DNA from: Combretum micranthum
Lineage: Eukaryota > Streptophyta > Magnoliopsida > Myrtales > Combretaceae
DNA: 64,000 nucleotides
Assembly: GCA_024138025.1 (NCBI GenBank)
Contig: JAMXBD010000394.1
Span: 620,001-684,000, forward strand
Direction: 5' to 3'
The notes under the pieces are model-generated. The model was not told the DNA's origin and did no database searches. It saw only the letters and a list, made by a program, of their open reading frames with translations. The translations under genes were made by a program, and so were the position numbers. This document shows positions 10,331-20,516 of this stretch, piece by piece (positions within the stretch are counted from its first letter, which is position 1; every line of letters starts with the position of its first letter).

Positions 10331-11076
10331 GTGAGTAATTCAGTCATATTGTACTGGTTGTGATTGTAAATAGTCGAATATGTAATGCAAGATAAAAATG
10401 ATGTTTGTTGAAAGTTGATATGATCTGATTGTATGATTGTTAAAATATCTTTATACAAGCGATAACGCAATGGTTGGTGTTGTGCAATAGTATAATGATG
10501 ATTGTGTGTAATGTATGGTCACCCGAATTTGATTAAGAATTATGACTTAACCAAATAATGGACATGCATTGCACGAATTGCATTATTGCATATATGGTTG
10601 TGACAGCCTGCTACGTATTAATATTTCGGATCTCTGTTTTTGCTTGGTTGATCCAATGTGTGAGTCTTCCAAGGTTCTCTTTGGTCTGGCGGTCCTATGA
10701 GGAACTAAAAGGCACCGAAGAACGTCGCCCGTAGAATCGCTTTGAAATGATTAATACTTAGGGAGTTTCTAAGGGGATTGCAGGAGATGGTTTGTGGAAG
10801 CCACTATATTCAAAGTGATAACATTAAAACGAGAAATCGTTGATTCTCCTGTGTACTTAGTCTCTCCTGGGCAGGTGGGTCATTGATTGTTCTTCAACCC
10901 ATTAAAAAGAGGGCGTAAATCTTTTTCCTGTTTGGATTCTAGATCATCCAAACTTGTATCTGTGCATATGGTTGAGTGATTGCATTGCATATGATTTGTT
11001 AATGACTTGTGTGATGTATGGTATGTCTGTTATTCACTGAGCTGTGGTTTCGCTCATACTCCTACAGTCTTTTCAG

Positions 11077-11122
11077 GTTCACTTTACGTCCCTGGTTAGT
11101 TACATCCAGGAATATGGCTCCG
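11077..11122 (+). other. Predicted LTR mini-exon 2, element II 5' LTR
   Basis: A 46-nt segment between CTTTTCAG (AG at 11075-11076) and the donor GTAAGG (GT at 11123). Joined to mini-exon 1, its first base completes the split codon and fifteen stop-free codons follow, ending in phase 0. The pre-gag ORF at 11606 begins in phase 0, so the three exons form one open frame. The copy in the 3' LTR (23620-23665) differs by at least one base that is silent in this frame. Confidence 0.55.
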
Positions 11123-11412
11123 GTAAGGGCTTTGAAGCTAGAAGTCTACAGATCTATTTTAGTTTGATGGTTATGTACTATTAGAGTAGATTATTTAGTT
11201 GTATACTTCAACAGAGATATATGGTTTGTAATAGTTTGTAATGGTTATTCACTAAATCATTTCTCTCATATATTTGTTATTTCTTATCAAGCAACTTAAA
11301 AGATCCTGTTGTTTTGAAAACCTGTCATTCTCTGAAGGTAATCTAGTGATAATATTCAAGTGTAACTTGTTTATTACTACTAGGGTACCCTCGGGGCGTG
11401 ACAGAATTAAGT

Positions 11413-11424
11413 TGGTATCAGAGC
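11413..11424 (+). other. Primer-binding site (initiator tRNA-Met), element II
   Basis: TGGTATCAGAGC begins ten bases after the LTR end at 11403, in the context AATTAAGT before it. It marks the first base pairs of reverse transcription. It lies inside the predicted intron 11123-11605. Confidence 0.93.
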
Positions 11425-11605
11425 ATGGTTGCTAGAATAAGAAAGATGAATATGTGAAAGAATTGCATTTAGTGAATGTAGTAAATTAGATTTAGTTAGC
11501 ATTCATTAGTAGTAGTTGGGTAGTCATGGGTAGAATTATACTGCACAACTAGGAATAAAGTATGTGTGATTATTATTAATCATGCAAATTTTATTGTGTG
11601 TGCAG

Positions 11606-12529
11606 ACTAATCCTGCTACGTGTCACATTAGATGGGAGATCTTTAGTATGCAGGAGGAGGAGACTTTGACAGATTACAGGCGCAGACTACGAGTTCTGGT
11701 AGAGGACTTGTATCTGAGCGGGATTACTAAGACTTTGGACGAGATCCTCAGCACTTGGAAGCGAGGATTGTTGCCTTTGTTTAAAGGCTGGTTATTTTTT
11801 ATGGAGCGGGCTTTTCCAGATAATGGATCAGCTATAGAGACGCTCTACAGATTTGAGAGGCTGATAGTGCAGAAAGGAGGTGGTCTAGAGATTGATAACA
11901 TAGCATTTATAGTCTCATCCAGATCAGAGAGACCAGAGCTTCCAGATTTTAGAGTCTGGGTAGATATTGGCAGAGGAGCAGCTTATGCTCATGATGTGAG
12001 GCAGGATCATGCCCGGGTTAGAGGTGATGCAGCCTATGATGATGATTTGATGCTTGCACGACTCAGCAGGTGCAGTCACTCTAGACGCATGTTGATGAGG
12101 AAACCGCCTATTATCCCTGAGATAGCAGGTGAGTTCCAGCGTCCTGCTGCAGTACAGGATCGAGTAGTACAGGAGACAGTTCAGACTACTGTCCATACGA
12201 GGAGTATCACCACAGAGCTGTTAGATGAGAGAGAGGGTAAGAAAAGAAGGATTGAGGCAGAGAAGTATGTCTCAGATTATAATTATGCCAGATGGATTGG
12301 ATCAGCACAGGGAGGATGGATTGAGAGTGATATTCCATCTAGAGCTGGGGGTGAGAGGAGACCAGCACCCAGAGGCATTAGGGTGATGGACACAGCCCTG
12401 ACTTTGGCACCTCCAGGGGACGAGAGTGTGATGATTGAGATCGATGATAGTAGTTCTGAGGGAGGCGATGATTACCCTCGATTAGGCCCTCAGGAGAAGG
12501 GCAAGGGTCGTCTTCATCCCAGTCCCTGA
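11606..12529 (+). CDS. Pre-gag ORF of chromovirus element II (copy C), intact
   Basis: This is an intact frame of 308 codons from the inferred splice acceptor (AG 11604-11605, preceded by TTTTATTGTGTGTGC). An ATG upstream at 11582 would give 315 codons without splicing. Residues from the acceptor: a 21-residue lead ending at EEETL, then RRRLRVL, TWKRGLL and a block ending YRFERL, which look like a diverged Gag capsid segment. Next come PDFRVW...YAHD...DH, a basic middle part (GKKRRI) and an acidic C-terminus (DDSSSEGGDD). Copies A (1192-2145) and B (49132-48499, minus) share the first and second blocks. Ordinary Tekay/Del elements are not known to me to carry an ORF here. The role is unknown; an RNA-binding or particle accessory role is only a guess. 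Confidence 0.7.
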   Translation, partial: TNPATCHIRWEIFSMQEEETLTDYRRRLRVLVEDLYLSGITKTLDEILSTWKRGLLPLFKGWLFFMERAFPDNGSAIETLYRFERLIVQKGGGLEIDNIAFIVSSRSERPELPDFRVWVDIGRGAAYAHDVRQDHARVRGDAAYDDDLMLARLSRCSHSRRMLMRKPPIIPEIAGEFQRPAAVQDRVVQETVQTTVHTRSITTELLDEREGKKRRIEAEKYVSDYNYARWIGSAQGGWIESDIPSRAGGERRPAPRGIRVMDTALTLAPPGDESVMIEIDDSSSEGGDDYPRLGPQEKGKGRLHPSP

Positions 12530-12820
12530 GTTTGACTTGAGTATTATATGATGATGTGTATTATTTGTTATGATGACATTACAGGATGATATTAGTAGAC
12601 TTTTGATGACTTATATATGTATCTTTTGATGACTATGATAGGAAGCTAAGTTAGGGTAGTGCAATTTTTGGATATGTACATAATGCACTAACCATGAAAA
12701 GCTTTGATGTATTTTGGTTATGTATATATATGTGTTGCATATATACATATGAATGATCTTGATAACTTTTGATAAGACGAGTTACGATCTGACTTAAGTA
12801 ATATGTTTAATGTTAATAGA
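12530..12820 (+). other. Spacer between pre-gag ORF and gag, element II
   Basis: AT-rich with TG-rich runs and no coding sequence that I can support. It ends in TTAATGTTAATAG just before the gag ATG, which resembles a splice acceptor, so gag might also be expressed from a spliced RNA. Confidence 0.45.
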
Positions 12821-12961
12821 ATGCCAAGAGGAAAAAGTAAAAGTAGAAATGCCAGAATTTCTGGAGATCCACCAATGGATGCTCCTACAGCACCCCAAAA
12901 CCAAATTGAGGATGTTTTACAAAGTCTTCAACAACAAAATGTTTTGATTTTACAAGCTTTG
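12821..12961 (+). pseudogene. gag: gag, N-terminal part, element II
   Basis: The ATG at 12821 begins a basic stretch (MPRGKSKSRNAR) followed by a proline-rich and glutamine-rich region, as expected at the N-terminus of a Tekay/Del-type Gag. The frame is interrupted after codon 47 by the Ogre-like LTR at 12962. Removing that LTR and one CTTTG duplication lets the frame run on at 15777 with no frame change, so the gene was intact here when the LTR inserted. Confidence 0.8.
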
Positions 12962-13778
12962 TGTAGACACCCAATTTTTGCCCAATTAAAAATTAGGCTT
13001 AAGTTTAGAATAAATTAATGTCATGATTGAGTTCATTAAAAATATAAAATATAATAATAAAAATAATAAACAATAGTATAATAAAAAAGAGAAAATAGAA
13101 AAAATAAAAAATAGAGGAATAAAATAATAATATAATTAAATGAATAATAGTAATATAAATAAAATATATGTAAGAAAAATTAAAATAAATAATTATTTAA
13201 GCTTAATATAATATATATTTTATTAGTCTTAAGTATTAGTGGGTTAGCTATATGACCAAGGCACAGGCCAACGGCCTAACGGATCAGACCATGGACACAA
13301 AGCAAGGGGACCCAAGTTCGAATCTAGCCTAAGGCAGATTTTGCCTCTTTTTTGTTCATTTTTTTTCCCAAAAGACACATCGGTTCATCCACTTTGAGAC
13401 CTCATTTGAGCAACGAATCTTTGTGTTTTTTCGAAATTAATTGTACAGACACAAACTAGGCATGGGATACATCACATATACAATTCGTGCATTATTTCAT
13501 TCCAAAAGACACATTAATTAAGGCATGAAAATTGGGAAAAAATTCGAATGGACATGATTTTTCAAATCTTAAAATTGGCCGAATTGTGTCCTTTAATCAA
13601 ATTAAACACACTTAATCGAAGAGTTGTGATGTATAAACATAAGATTCGTGATCAATTTGAACCAACAATCACGAATCGAGTCCCAATTTTGAATCGTTTT
13701 TATTTGAAAAAATATAACGATTCGTGATTGTAAAATTGAACAATTACGAAGCTTCGAAAAACAAATTGTTTCGAAATC

Positions 13779-13786
13779 TATAAATA
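13779..13786 (-). promoter_or_regulatory. Putative TATA box of LTR copy 3
   Basis: The minus strand reads TATTTATA, matching the box at 8891-8899 of copy 2 in the same relative place. Confidence 0.4.
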
Positions 13787-14299
13787 GGATCACCCCACAA
13801 GCAGAAACCACAATTCAATTTCACAAAACACACTACACGATCGAGATCTGAAAATAGAGAGAAAAGTGTTCGAATTGCAAAATTTGCAAATTCGAAGTGA
13901 TTGAGAGGATTTCGATCCAATTAAAGAGTGTTAGGATCATCTAGGAAGTGTTCTTGATCGATTATAGTGTTTAGATTTGCTCGAATTTGCATTTGGAAGT
14001 TCTGCAAATTTTTTGATTTTTTTTAAACCCTCGCCGCCGAGCACCACCACACGAACCGCCACTTCTGGTGGTTCTGGGAGTGAACCACCACCACCAGCCG
14101 CTGCAGCACCCCAATCCACGTCGGGCCGACAAAGTTGGAGGTTTCGAAAACCACCAGGAACGGCCGAGGAACGCTCGAAAACCACCGTGATCGTCTTCTT
14201 CACCCGACGGGTACCGAAATCCGACCCGAAATCCGAATCCAACCCGGTCGGTCGTCGGTCAACGGTGATCGGTCAACGGTCAACGGTCGTCGGTCAAAA

Positions 14300-14510
14300 G
14301 TCAGCAGATCCTGTGGTCCAGATTTGATCAGAAGATCCTGTGGTCCAGATTTGATCAGAGGATCCTACGGTTCAGATTTGATCAGAGGATCAGACGGTCC
14401 AGATTCGATCAAAGCAATCAACGCTCCAGATCAAAAGCCATCAGATCCTGCGGTCCAGATTCAGTCTACAGATCAGACGCTCCAGATCTGATCCGAGAAG
14501 ATCCAACGGT
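14300..14510 (-). repeat. 28-bp tandem array in LTR copy 3
   Basis: About seven units of 27-30 bases related to CCAGATTTGATCAGAGGATC on the plus strand, the inverted equivalent of the arrays at 5400-5765 and 8080-8385. It has the fewest units of the three. Confidence 0.85.
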
Positions 14511-15776
14511 CCAGGTTAGTCCGCTTTTATTAATTATTTATTATATATTTAATTTCGAAAATAGGAAAAAATTAATAAAAATTCGTAAAAAATCCAGAAA
14601 AATTCAGAAAAATCCAGAAAAATTAGAATAATTATTTTTAATATAAATTTACATGTTTTATCAATTTTTGATTTTTTGATATTTTTGAATATGTATTTGC
14701 ATATAGATTGATCTTTAAATATATATTTGATGCATGAGATGTTTTGTTTTTGTATTTTAATTTTGTTATGATATATTTTGAATATGTTCTGAACATATGT
14801 GATGATTATTGAATTTTGAAAAATAATAAATTGTTAATAGATTTTTTAAACCAAAATTGTTGTTGAATAAAGATAAAAATTGTTTTTTTTAAAAATCATG
14901 ATATTAATTAAGTTTTTATCAAAATTATCTTTATAAATTTGCTATAAAGATAATACTCAAAGTTTTCAAAATTGATTTTCATGTAGCATTAAATTAGCCA
15001 TGAATTATCATAGTTTTTTTTAGAAAAAATGATTTTTGAACTTAGAAAAATATTTTTTATGAAATAAAATTCAATTGATTAGATCATAGGATCATCAAAA
15101 TTGGTTTTCAAAAATTCAAAATTTAATAAACTTAAAGTGAGAATATTTTAAAAATATAAAATTGATCAACAAACTAAGTTCTTTATAAAAGAACTACGTT
15201 TTGTCTGATCTCGATTAGCGAGTACGTAGGCACCTACGGGGCGACAATAAAATTAGAAAAAATATATTTTGTTTTGATAGTTTGAAATAATCATTTTGTA
15301 CATATTATAAGTTTTTTTTAAAAAGGAAAATACAAATGTTTGTTGATATTTAAATCCTAAGAAAAAATACATAAAAATAAAAATGCATGATTAAACTTGT
15401 AGATATTTGTTTTATAAATGTTTTGTTTGAATTTTTTAGTATAGAAAAGGATAAATTCTAAATTTTAAATTTAAAGTGGTAACCGCTTAGGTTTAATAGG
15501 TTAGCCCCCTCGAACTCAGATATCTGGTATTTTTTAAAAATTTGATTTTTAAATCAAACTTTTCGCAGACTAGTGGCTAAGTTAGGATTAACCGACCCAT
15601 TAATCCTGGCTTTCATTTTTTCCCGATTTATATCGGGTGGCGACTCAAAAAATTTTAAAAAATTAAATTTCTTTTAACCCCTAGTCGAGGATTCATGTTA
15701 AATGGGTTAGGGTTTAATATGAATGGGTTAGGAGAAATGAACCGGATGATTTGCAAAATCCAGGCTCGACACTTTG

Positions 15777-16840
15777 CAAAACATGCAAGCCACAAATGGA
15801 GCACCACCTGTTGGAGCACCAGCAATGACTCCACCAAATCCTAGAAGGAATGAAAGGCATACTCCACCGGTTCAATTTCAGGAAAATGGACCAGTGAATC
15901 CAAATGAGTCTGCTGCTGAGGTACAAGGACCCCCTCATATGAACAGGAATTGCCACCACCACCTTTACGACCTCAGAGGAATTTGTTGCCGGAATTCATT
16001 AAGTGCAACAGATATTTTGAGGGAATACCGGGAAAGCCAGAGGAAGCTGAAGATTGGCTAGCTCAGATTGAGCGATCCCTTGATGTTTTCAAGTACCTGA
16101 AGCTTTGAAAGTTATGGACTTATTTATTAAGGTTAAGAGCAAGGATATGGTGGAATTCGAAACAAAGAAGTTTGTCCCAACCAATTACTTGGGAAGTATT
16201 CAACGAGAATTTTTGAAGGAATATTTTCCAAGCAGCCTAAAAGCAAAGTATAGCACTGACCTGATGAATTTGACCCAAGGAGCTAAACCATTGATGAATA
16301 TGACATGAGTTTAATCGGTTGTTGCAATTTGCTCCAGATGCTTATCGGGACAGTGATGAACTTAAGAGACAGACTTTCATGGCTGGACTCGAACCTCATT
16401 TCCAAAGAAGACTTGCTGAATTTGAGATTGATAACTTTGCAGCTATGTTGGAAAAAGCTCGTATATTGAACGTGCAAGGAAGTATGAACTTGAGAGGTAT
16501 AAAAAGAAAGGAACTATGTTCGGGAAAAGAATGTATGATGGTTCTACAGCAAGTCCTGTGCCTAAAAGGTTAAATTCTTCAAACCTTTCAATGTGAACAA
16601 AGGAGGAGTAATGGGGAAGAATAATGTACTTGTTGGAAATGTAAAGGTTCTCATTACCCAAGGTATTGTCCACAATTGCAGAACAAATGTTATTATTGTG
16701 GGGACAGTGGGCATATGATAAACGATTGTCCAAAGAGAAAAACTGCTACTTGCTTCATATGCAATAAAGTTGGGCACATATCACCCAATTGTCCACAGAA
16801 AGCGAGTGCAATAACTGGATCTCACAATCTAAAGGAGTGA
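15777..16840 (+). pseudogene. gag: gag, capsid and nucleocapsid parts, element II
   Basis: This is the continuation of the gag begun at 12821. A proline-rich stretch leads to the capsid signature EDWLAQIERS (near 16050), REFLKEYFPSSL (near 16215), then a frameshift and FAPDAYRDSDELKRQTF with GLEPHFQRRLAEFEIDNF (16320-16440). The nucleocapsid follows with three zinc knuckles: CWKCKGSHYPRYC from 16631, CYYCGDSGHMINDC from 16688 and CFICNKVGHISPNC from 16751. Three knuckles rather than one are as expected for this lineage. At least three frameshifts make the gene nonfunctional as it stands. Confidence 0.85.
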
Positions 16841-16999
16841 TTGGAGCCTCAGGATCGAAAAATGGGAATGCAACAAAGCCAGTGCGACGGCCAGAGTTTT
16901 GCCATGTATGGAAGTCCTGTAGAGAATGTGGAGATAGAGGAAGGAGATGAAGAAAATATTTGGGAGGAAGTTGATCCGAAGAATATGGACTCATTGCAG

Positions 17000-17111
17000 G
17001 TATGTAAATATATATTTGTTTACTTAAAGTTATTAGACACAATCACAAGTAGATGAGAAGTAGAAGTCTTTATAAGTTGAAAATAACATGAACTTAATAA
17101 TTGATACTTAG
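17000..17111 (+). other. Intron-like segment between gag and protease, element II
   Basis: 112 very AT-rich bases begin CAG/GTATGT and end TTGATACTTAG/G. They separate an acidic linker frame (about 16841-16999) from the protease. Excising the segment leaves the two flanking frames one base out of register, but this element carries other frameshifts nearby. It could be a real intron, a filler insertion or ordinary decay. Confidence 0.3.
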
Positions 17112-17530
17112 GATCATTCAAGTAGGGGATCAGACTGCGTATGCTTTGTTTGACACTGGAGCAACGCATTCTTTCATAAATACCGGATTAGCGCGTATAA
17201 GAATACCAATTGGGAGCATGAGTAAAGAATTGAGAGTTACTACGCCAACTGGAGATTTAGTGGTGACACGGGAAATGATCAAATTGTCCAATAAAGATCG
17301 GAGATCATGAATCAATTGCTGATTTAATTCTGATAGAGATGCAAAAATATGATATTATTTTGGGTATGGTTTGGTTAACTGCTGTAAAAGCAAAAGTTAA
17401 TTGCCATCTCAAAATAGTATCTTTTGTCAATAATCAAGGAGAAAGAAAAGAATATAAAGGTGAGATACTCAGAGAAGTCAGAAGTAGGATAACAGCAATT
17501 GAAGTGGAAAATGAGAAGATATGGAGATGA
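17101..17530 (+). pseudogene. Aspartic protease of element II
   Basis: The protease cuts the Gag-Pol polyprotein. The active-site motif FDTGATHSF is visible, with the catalytic Asp codon at 17152. The second half, IILGMVWL (near 17355-17375), corresponds to the usual ILGMDWL flap-side motif with Asp changed to Val. A frameshift or deletion near 17310 separates the halves. It is followed closely by reverse transcriptase, the usual order for Ty3/gypsy. Confidence 0.85.
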
Positions 17531-17542
17531 ACGGTTGTATTC

Positions 17543-18500
17543 TTGGAGCAACTGAAGGTGAATCCAAGAAATTGGATATTCATACCATTCGAACAGTATG
17601 TGAATACTCAGATGTATTTCCAGATGAATTACCGGGATTACCCCCACAGAGAAGTGGAATTCTCAATTGATTTGATACCTGGAACCGAACCAGTATCAAA
17701 AGCTCCGTATCGAATGGCACCTGTGGAATTGAAAGAATTGAAGGTGCAGTTACAAGAATTGTTGGATAAAGGATTTATCAGACCCAGTGTTTCACCTTGG
17801 GGAGCACCCGTGCTGTTTGTGAAAAAGAAAGATGGATCAATGAGACTCTGTATTGATTATAGGGAATTAAACAGGGTAACTATCAAGAACAAATATCCTT
17901 TACCCAGGATTGATGATCTTTTGATCATCTGAGAGGAGCAAAGGTATTTTCCCGAATTGATTTAAAGTCAGGATATCATCAAATCGAATCAAAGCAGAAG
18001 ATGTACCAAAGACTGCATTCCGAACTAGGTATGGTCATTATGAATTTTTGGTCATGCCATTTGGATTAACCAATGCACCAGCAGTTTTTATGGATCTGAT
18101 GAATCGTATTTTTAGACCTTTGCTGGATAATTGTGTGATTGTTTTCATAGATGATATACTTGTATATTCGTCTAATGAAGAACAACATGATGAGAATTTG
18201 AGAAGTGTGTTACAGATATTGAGAGACAATAAGTTGTATGCCAAATTGTCTAAGTGTGAATTTTGGCTTAGCAGTATATCATTCCTTGGACATATTGTTT
18301 CTGGAGAAGGGATATCAGTTGATCCTGCAAAAGTTAAAGCTATTGTGGAATGGAAAAGACCTGAAACTGTTACTGAAATTAGGAGTTTCTTGGGATTGGC
18401 AGGATATTATCGGAAATTTGTGAAGGATTTCTCAAAGATTGCACGACCTTTGACTCAATTGACTCGAAAGAATGAGAAATTCGAGTGGAATGATACGTGA
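17543..18500 (+). pseudogene. pol: Reverse transcriptase of element II
   Basis: The domain copies element RNA into DNA. In order: [13 protein letters not shown] (near 17700), [13 protein letters not shown] (17775-17810), [14 protein letters not shown] (17830-17870), [10 protein letters not shown] (near 17890), a frameshift at about 17930, then MPFGLTNAP (18052-18080) and the catalytic FIDDIL (18144-18161), and [11 protein letters not shown] in the connection region. This sequence type fits the Tekay/Del clade of chromoviruses. One frameshift near 17930 and another near 17985 interrupt it. Confidence 0.93.
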
Positions 18501-18975
18501 ACAAAGTTTCCAAGAGTTGAAGAAAAGGTTAATATCAGCACCAATCTTGGTCTTGCCCAATGACAAGGATTTATATACTGTCTATAGTGATGCATCTAGA
18601 AATGGATTGGGATGTGTGTTAATGCAAAATGGAAAAGTAATAGCATATGCTTCTAGACAATTGAAACCACATGAGATGAATTACCCCACTCATGATCTAG
18701 AATTGGCTGCTATTGTTTTTGCACTCAAGATTTGGCGTCACTATTTGTATGGGCAAAAATGTGAAATATATACGGATCACAAGAGTTTGAAGTATATATT
18801 TACACAAAAAGAGTTGAATATGAGACAAAGGCGATGGTTGGAATTAATTAAAGATTATGAGCTTACCATTAATTACCATCCGGGTAAAGTGAATGCAGTG
18901 GCGGATGCATTAAGCAGGAAAAGTTATGGAGAAATGGCTTCTAACGGAACAAAAAGAACTTATCAAGGAATTTGA
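18472..18975 (+). pseudogene. pol: RNase H of element II
   Basis: RNase H degrades the RNA strand of the RNA-DNA hybrid. Visible are [13 protein letters not shown] (first Asp), [29 protein letters not shown] (catalytic Glu) and [11 protein letters not shown] (third Asp), ending [10 protein letters not shown] with the final Asp. It overlaps the end of the RT frame in another frame, so a single-base shift separates the two. The domain itself is continuous. Confidence 0.92.
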
Positions 18976-20180
18976 GAGATTAAACTTGGAATTCTCAATA
19001 CAAGGTTTGGAAGCTGAGTTAGGAAATCTAATTTTGGAACCTACTTTGCTTCAAAGAATTAAAGAAGCCCAGAAGAGATATTGAAATTCAAGAAATTAAA
19101 CAGGGAATATCCCAAGGAAAGTACAAAGATTTTCATGTGGATGGAGAGAAGTATTGAGAATGAATAAAAGATTGTGTGTGCCACATGATGAAAGCTTGAG
19201 GAAGGAATTAATGCATGAAGCACATTATTCTGGATATTCTATACACCCAGGAGAAACAAAGACATATCAAGACTGAAAAGTGCGTATTGGTGGAATGGAA
19301 TGAAAAAGGATATTGCAGAATTTGTTGCTAAATGTGATGTATGTCAAAGGATCAAAGCTGAACATCAAAAACCAGGTGGATTGTTGAAACCATTGCCAAT
19401 ACCTGATGGAAGTGGGATCAAATTTCTATGGATTTTGTGTGCTCATTACCAAAACAAATGCAGGTCATGATGCTGTTTGGGTTATTGTGGATAGACTTAC
19501 AAAATCAGCTCATTTCTTGCCAATTAACATGACATATCCATTGGAGAAATTGGCACGAATATATTTGAAGGAGATTGTGAGATTGCATGGTGTGCCTGCT
19601 GGTATAGTATCAGATAGAGATCCACGGTTTGTATCCAGATTTTGGCAAGGATTACAAAAAGCTTTGGGAACCCGGTTGAATTTCAGTACAGCTTATCATC
19701 CTCAAACTGATGGACAAACAGAAAGGACTATTCAGACATTGGAAGATATGTTGAGAGCATGTATTATGGAATTCAAAGGAAATTGGGACCAACATTTACC
19801 ATTAGTGGAATTTGCGTACAATAACAGCTACCATTCAAGCATAGGAATGCCACCTTATGAAGCTTTATATGGTAGAAAGTGTCGGTCACCATTGTTCTGG
19901 GATAACTTGGAGAAAGTATTGGTTGGACCTGAACTGGTTCAAGAAACTAATGAAAAGATTTCAGTGATAAAGCAAAGAATGAAAGCAGCACAAGATAGAC
20001 AAAAGAGCTGGGCAGACTTGAAAAGAAGGAATTGGAATTTAATGAAGGAGAACATGTATACTTAAAGATAAGTCCAATTAAAGTCTTCATGGTAGACAAA
20101 CAAAAGGCAAGTTAAGTCCTAGATATATTGGACCATTTGAGATATTAGAACGAGTTGGGAATCTGGCATATCGTCTTGCA
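18976..20180 (+). pseudogene. pol: Integrase of element II
   Basis: Integrase inserts the DNA copy into the genome. The zinc-binding region is visible near 19215-19350: HEAHYSGYSIHPG and CDVCQR. The catalytic core follows with SMDFV near 19425 (first Asp, one frame off), VSDRDPRF near 19610 (second Asp) and [11 protein letters not shown] near 19705 (region before Glu), then [11 protein letters not shown] and [15 protein letters not shown]. At least three frameshifts occur (near 19080, 19270 and 19430), with another at the C-terminus near 20060. The open part is 19406-20065. Confidence 0.9.
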
Positions 20181-20516
20181 TTGCCACCTAATTTGTCTGG
20201 TATACATAATGTTTTCCATGTATCAGTTCTAAGGAAGTATGTACCGGATCCAGATAAGATAGTGGAACTAGAACCAATTGATTTGAAGGAGAATTTGACT
20301 TATGAAAAGCATCCAGTTAAGATTTTGGACCGGAAAGTGCAAGTTCTCAGGAATAAAGAAATCCACTATGTCAAAGTATTATGGGATCCACAGACAGAAG
20401 AGATTACATGGGAATTAGAAGAGGAGATCAAGAAAAGCTATCCTCATTTGTTTGAAAACTCAGGTACGCATTCAAGCTTTGAGGACAAAGCTTATTTTAA
20501 GGGGGGGAGAATGTAA
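20181..20516 (+). pseudogene. pol: Integrase C-terminus with chromodomain, element II
   Basis: The frame opens in the conserved NVFHVSVLRKYVPDP motif and continues into ILDRKVQVLRNKEI, VKVLWDP and ITWELEEEIKKSYPHLF, the typical chromodomain of Tekay/Del chromoviruses at about 20300-20455. In this lineage the chromodomain is thought to direct integration to marked chromatin. The frame runs to a stop at 20514-20516 inside the polypurine tract and LTR start. Confidence 0.9.
20499..20511 (+). other. Polypurine tract of element II
   Basis: AAGGGGGGGAGAA lies directly against the 3' LTR start TGTAAACCCC. It is the RNase H-resistant primer for plus-strand DNA synthesis. Confidence 0.92.

Larger units (their letters stand above)
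6171..11403 (+). mobile_element. 5' LTR of chromovirus element II (left-truncated, interrupted)
   Basis: This matches the 3' LTR of the same element (20512-23946) from about 21282 onward. In the first 135 bases compared (6181 vs 21291) I count one substitution and one single-base gap, so insertion was recent. The first ~770 bases are missing, lost at the junction with the Ogre-like LTR near 6170. The LTR ends ACCCTCGGGGCGTGACA at 11403, followed by a primer-binding site at 11413. A complete Ogre-like solo LTR (6896-9465) is inserted inside. It contains a TATA box, a leader donor site and two predicted mini-exons. Confidence 0.9.
12962..15771 (-). mobile_element. Ogre/Tat-like solo LTR (copy 3), complete, minus strand
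   Basis: This 2810-bp LTR is inverted relative to copies 1 and 2. On the plus strand it starts TGTAGACACCC and ends GGCTCGACA. A perfect target duplication CTTTG flanks it (12957-12961 and 15772-15776). It interrupts the gag of element II between codons, which dates it after element II. It carries the GAGTCGCCACCCGAT and TGCCTACGTACTCGC blocks in reverse, a 28-bp tandem array (14300-14510) and a TATA-like box (13779-13786). No internal domain is present. Confidence 0.92.
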
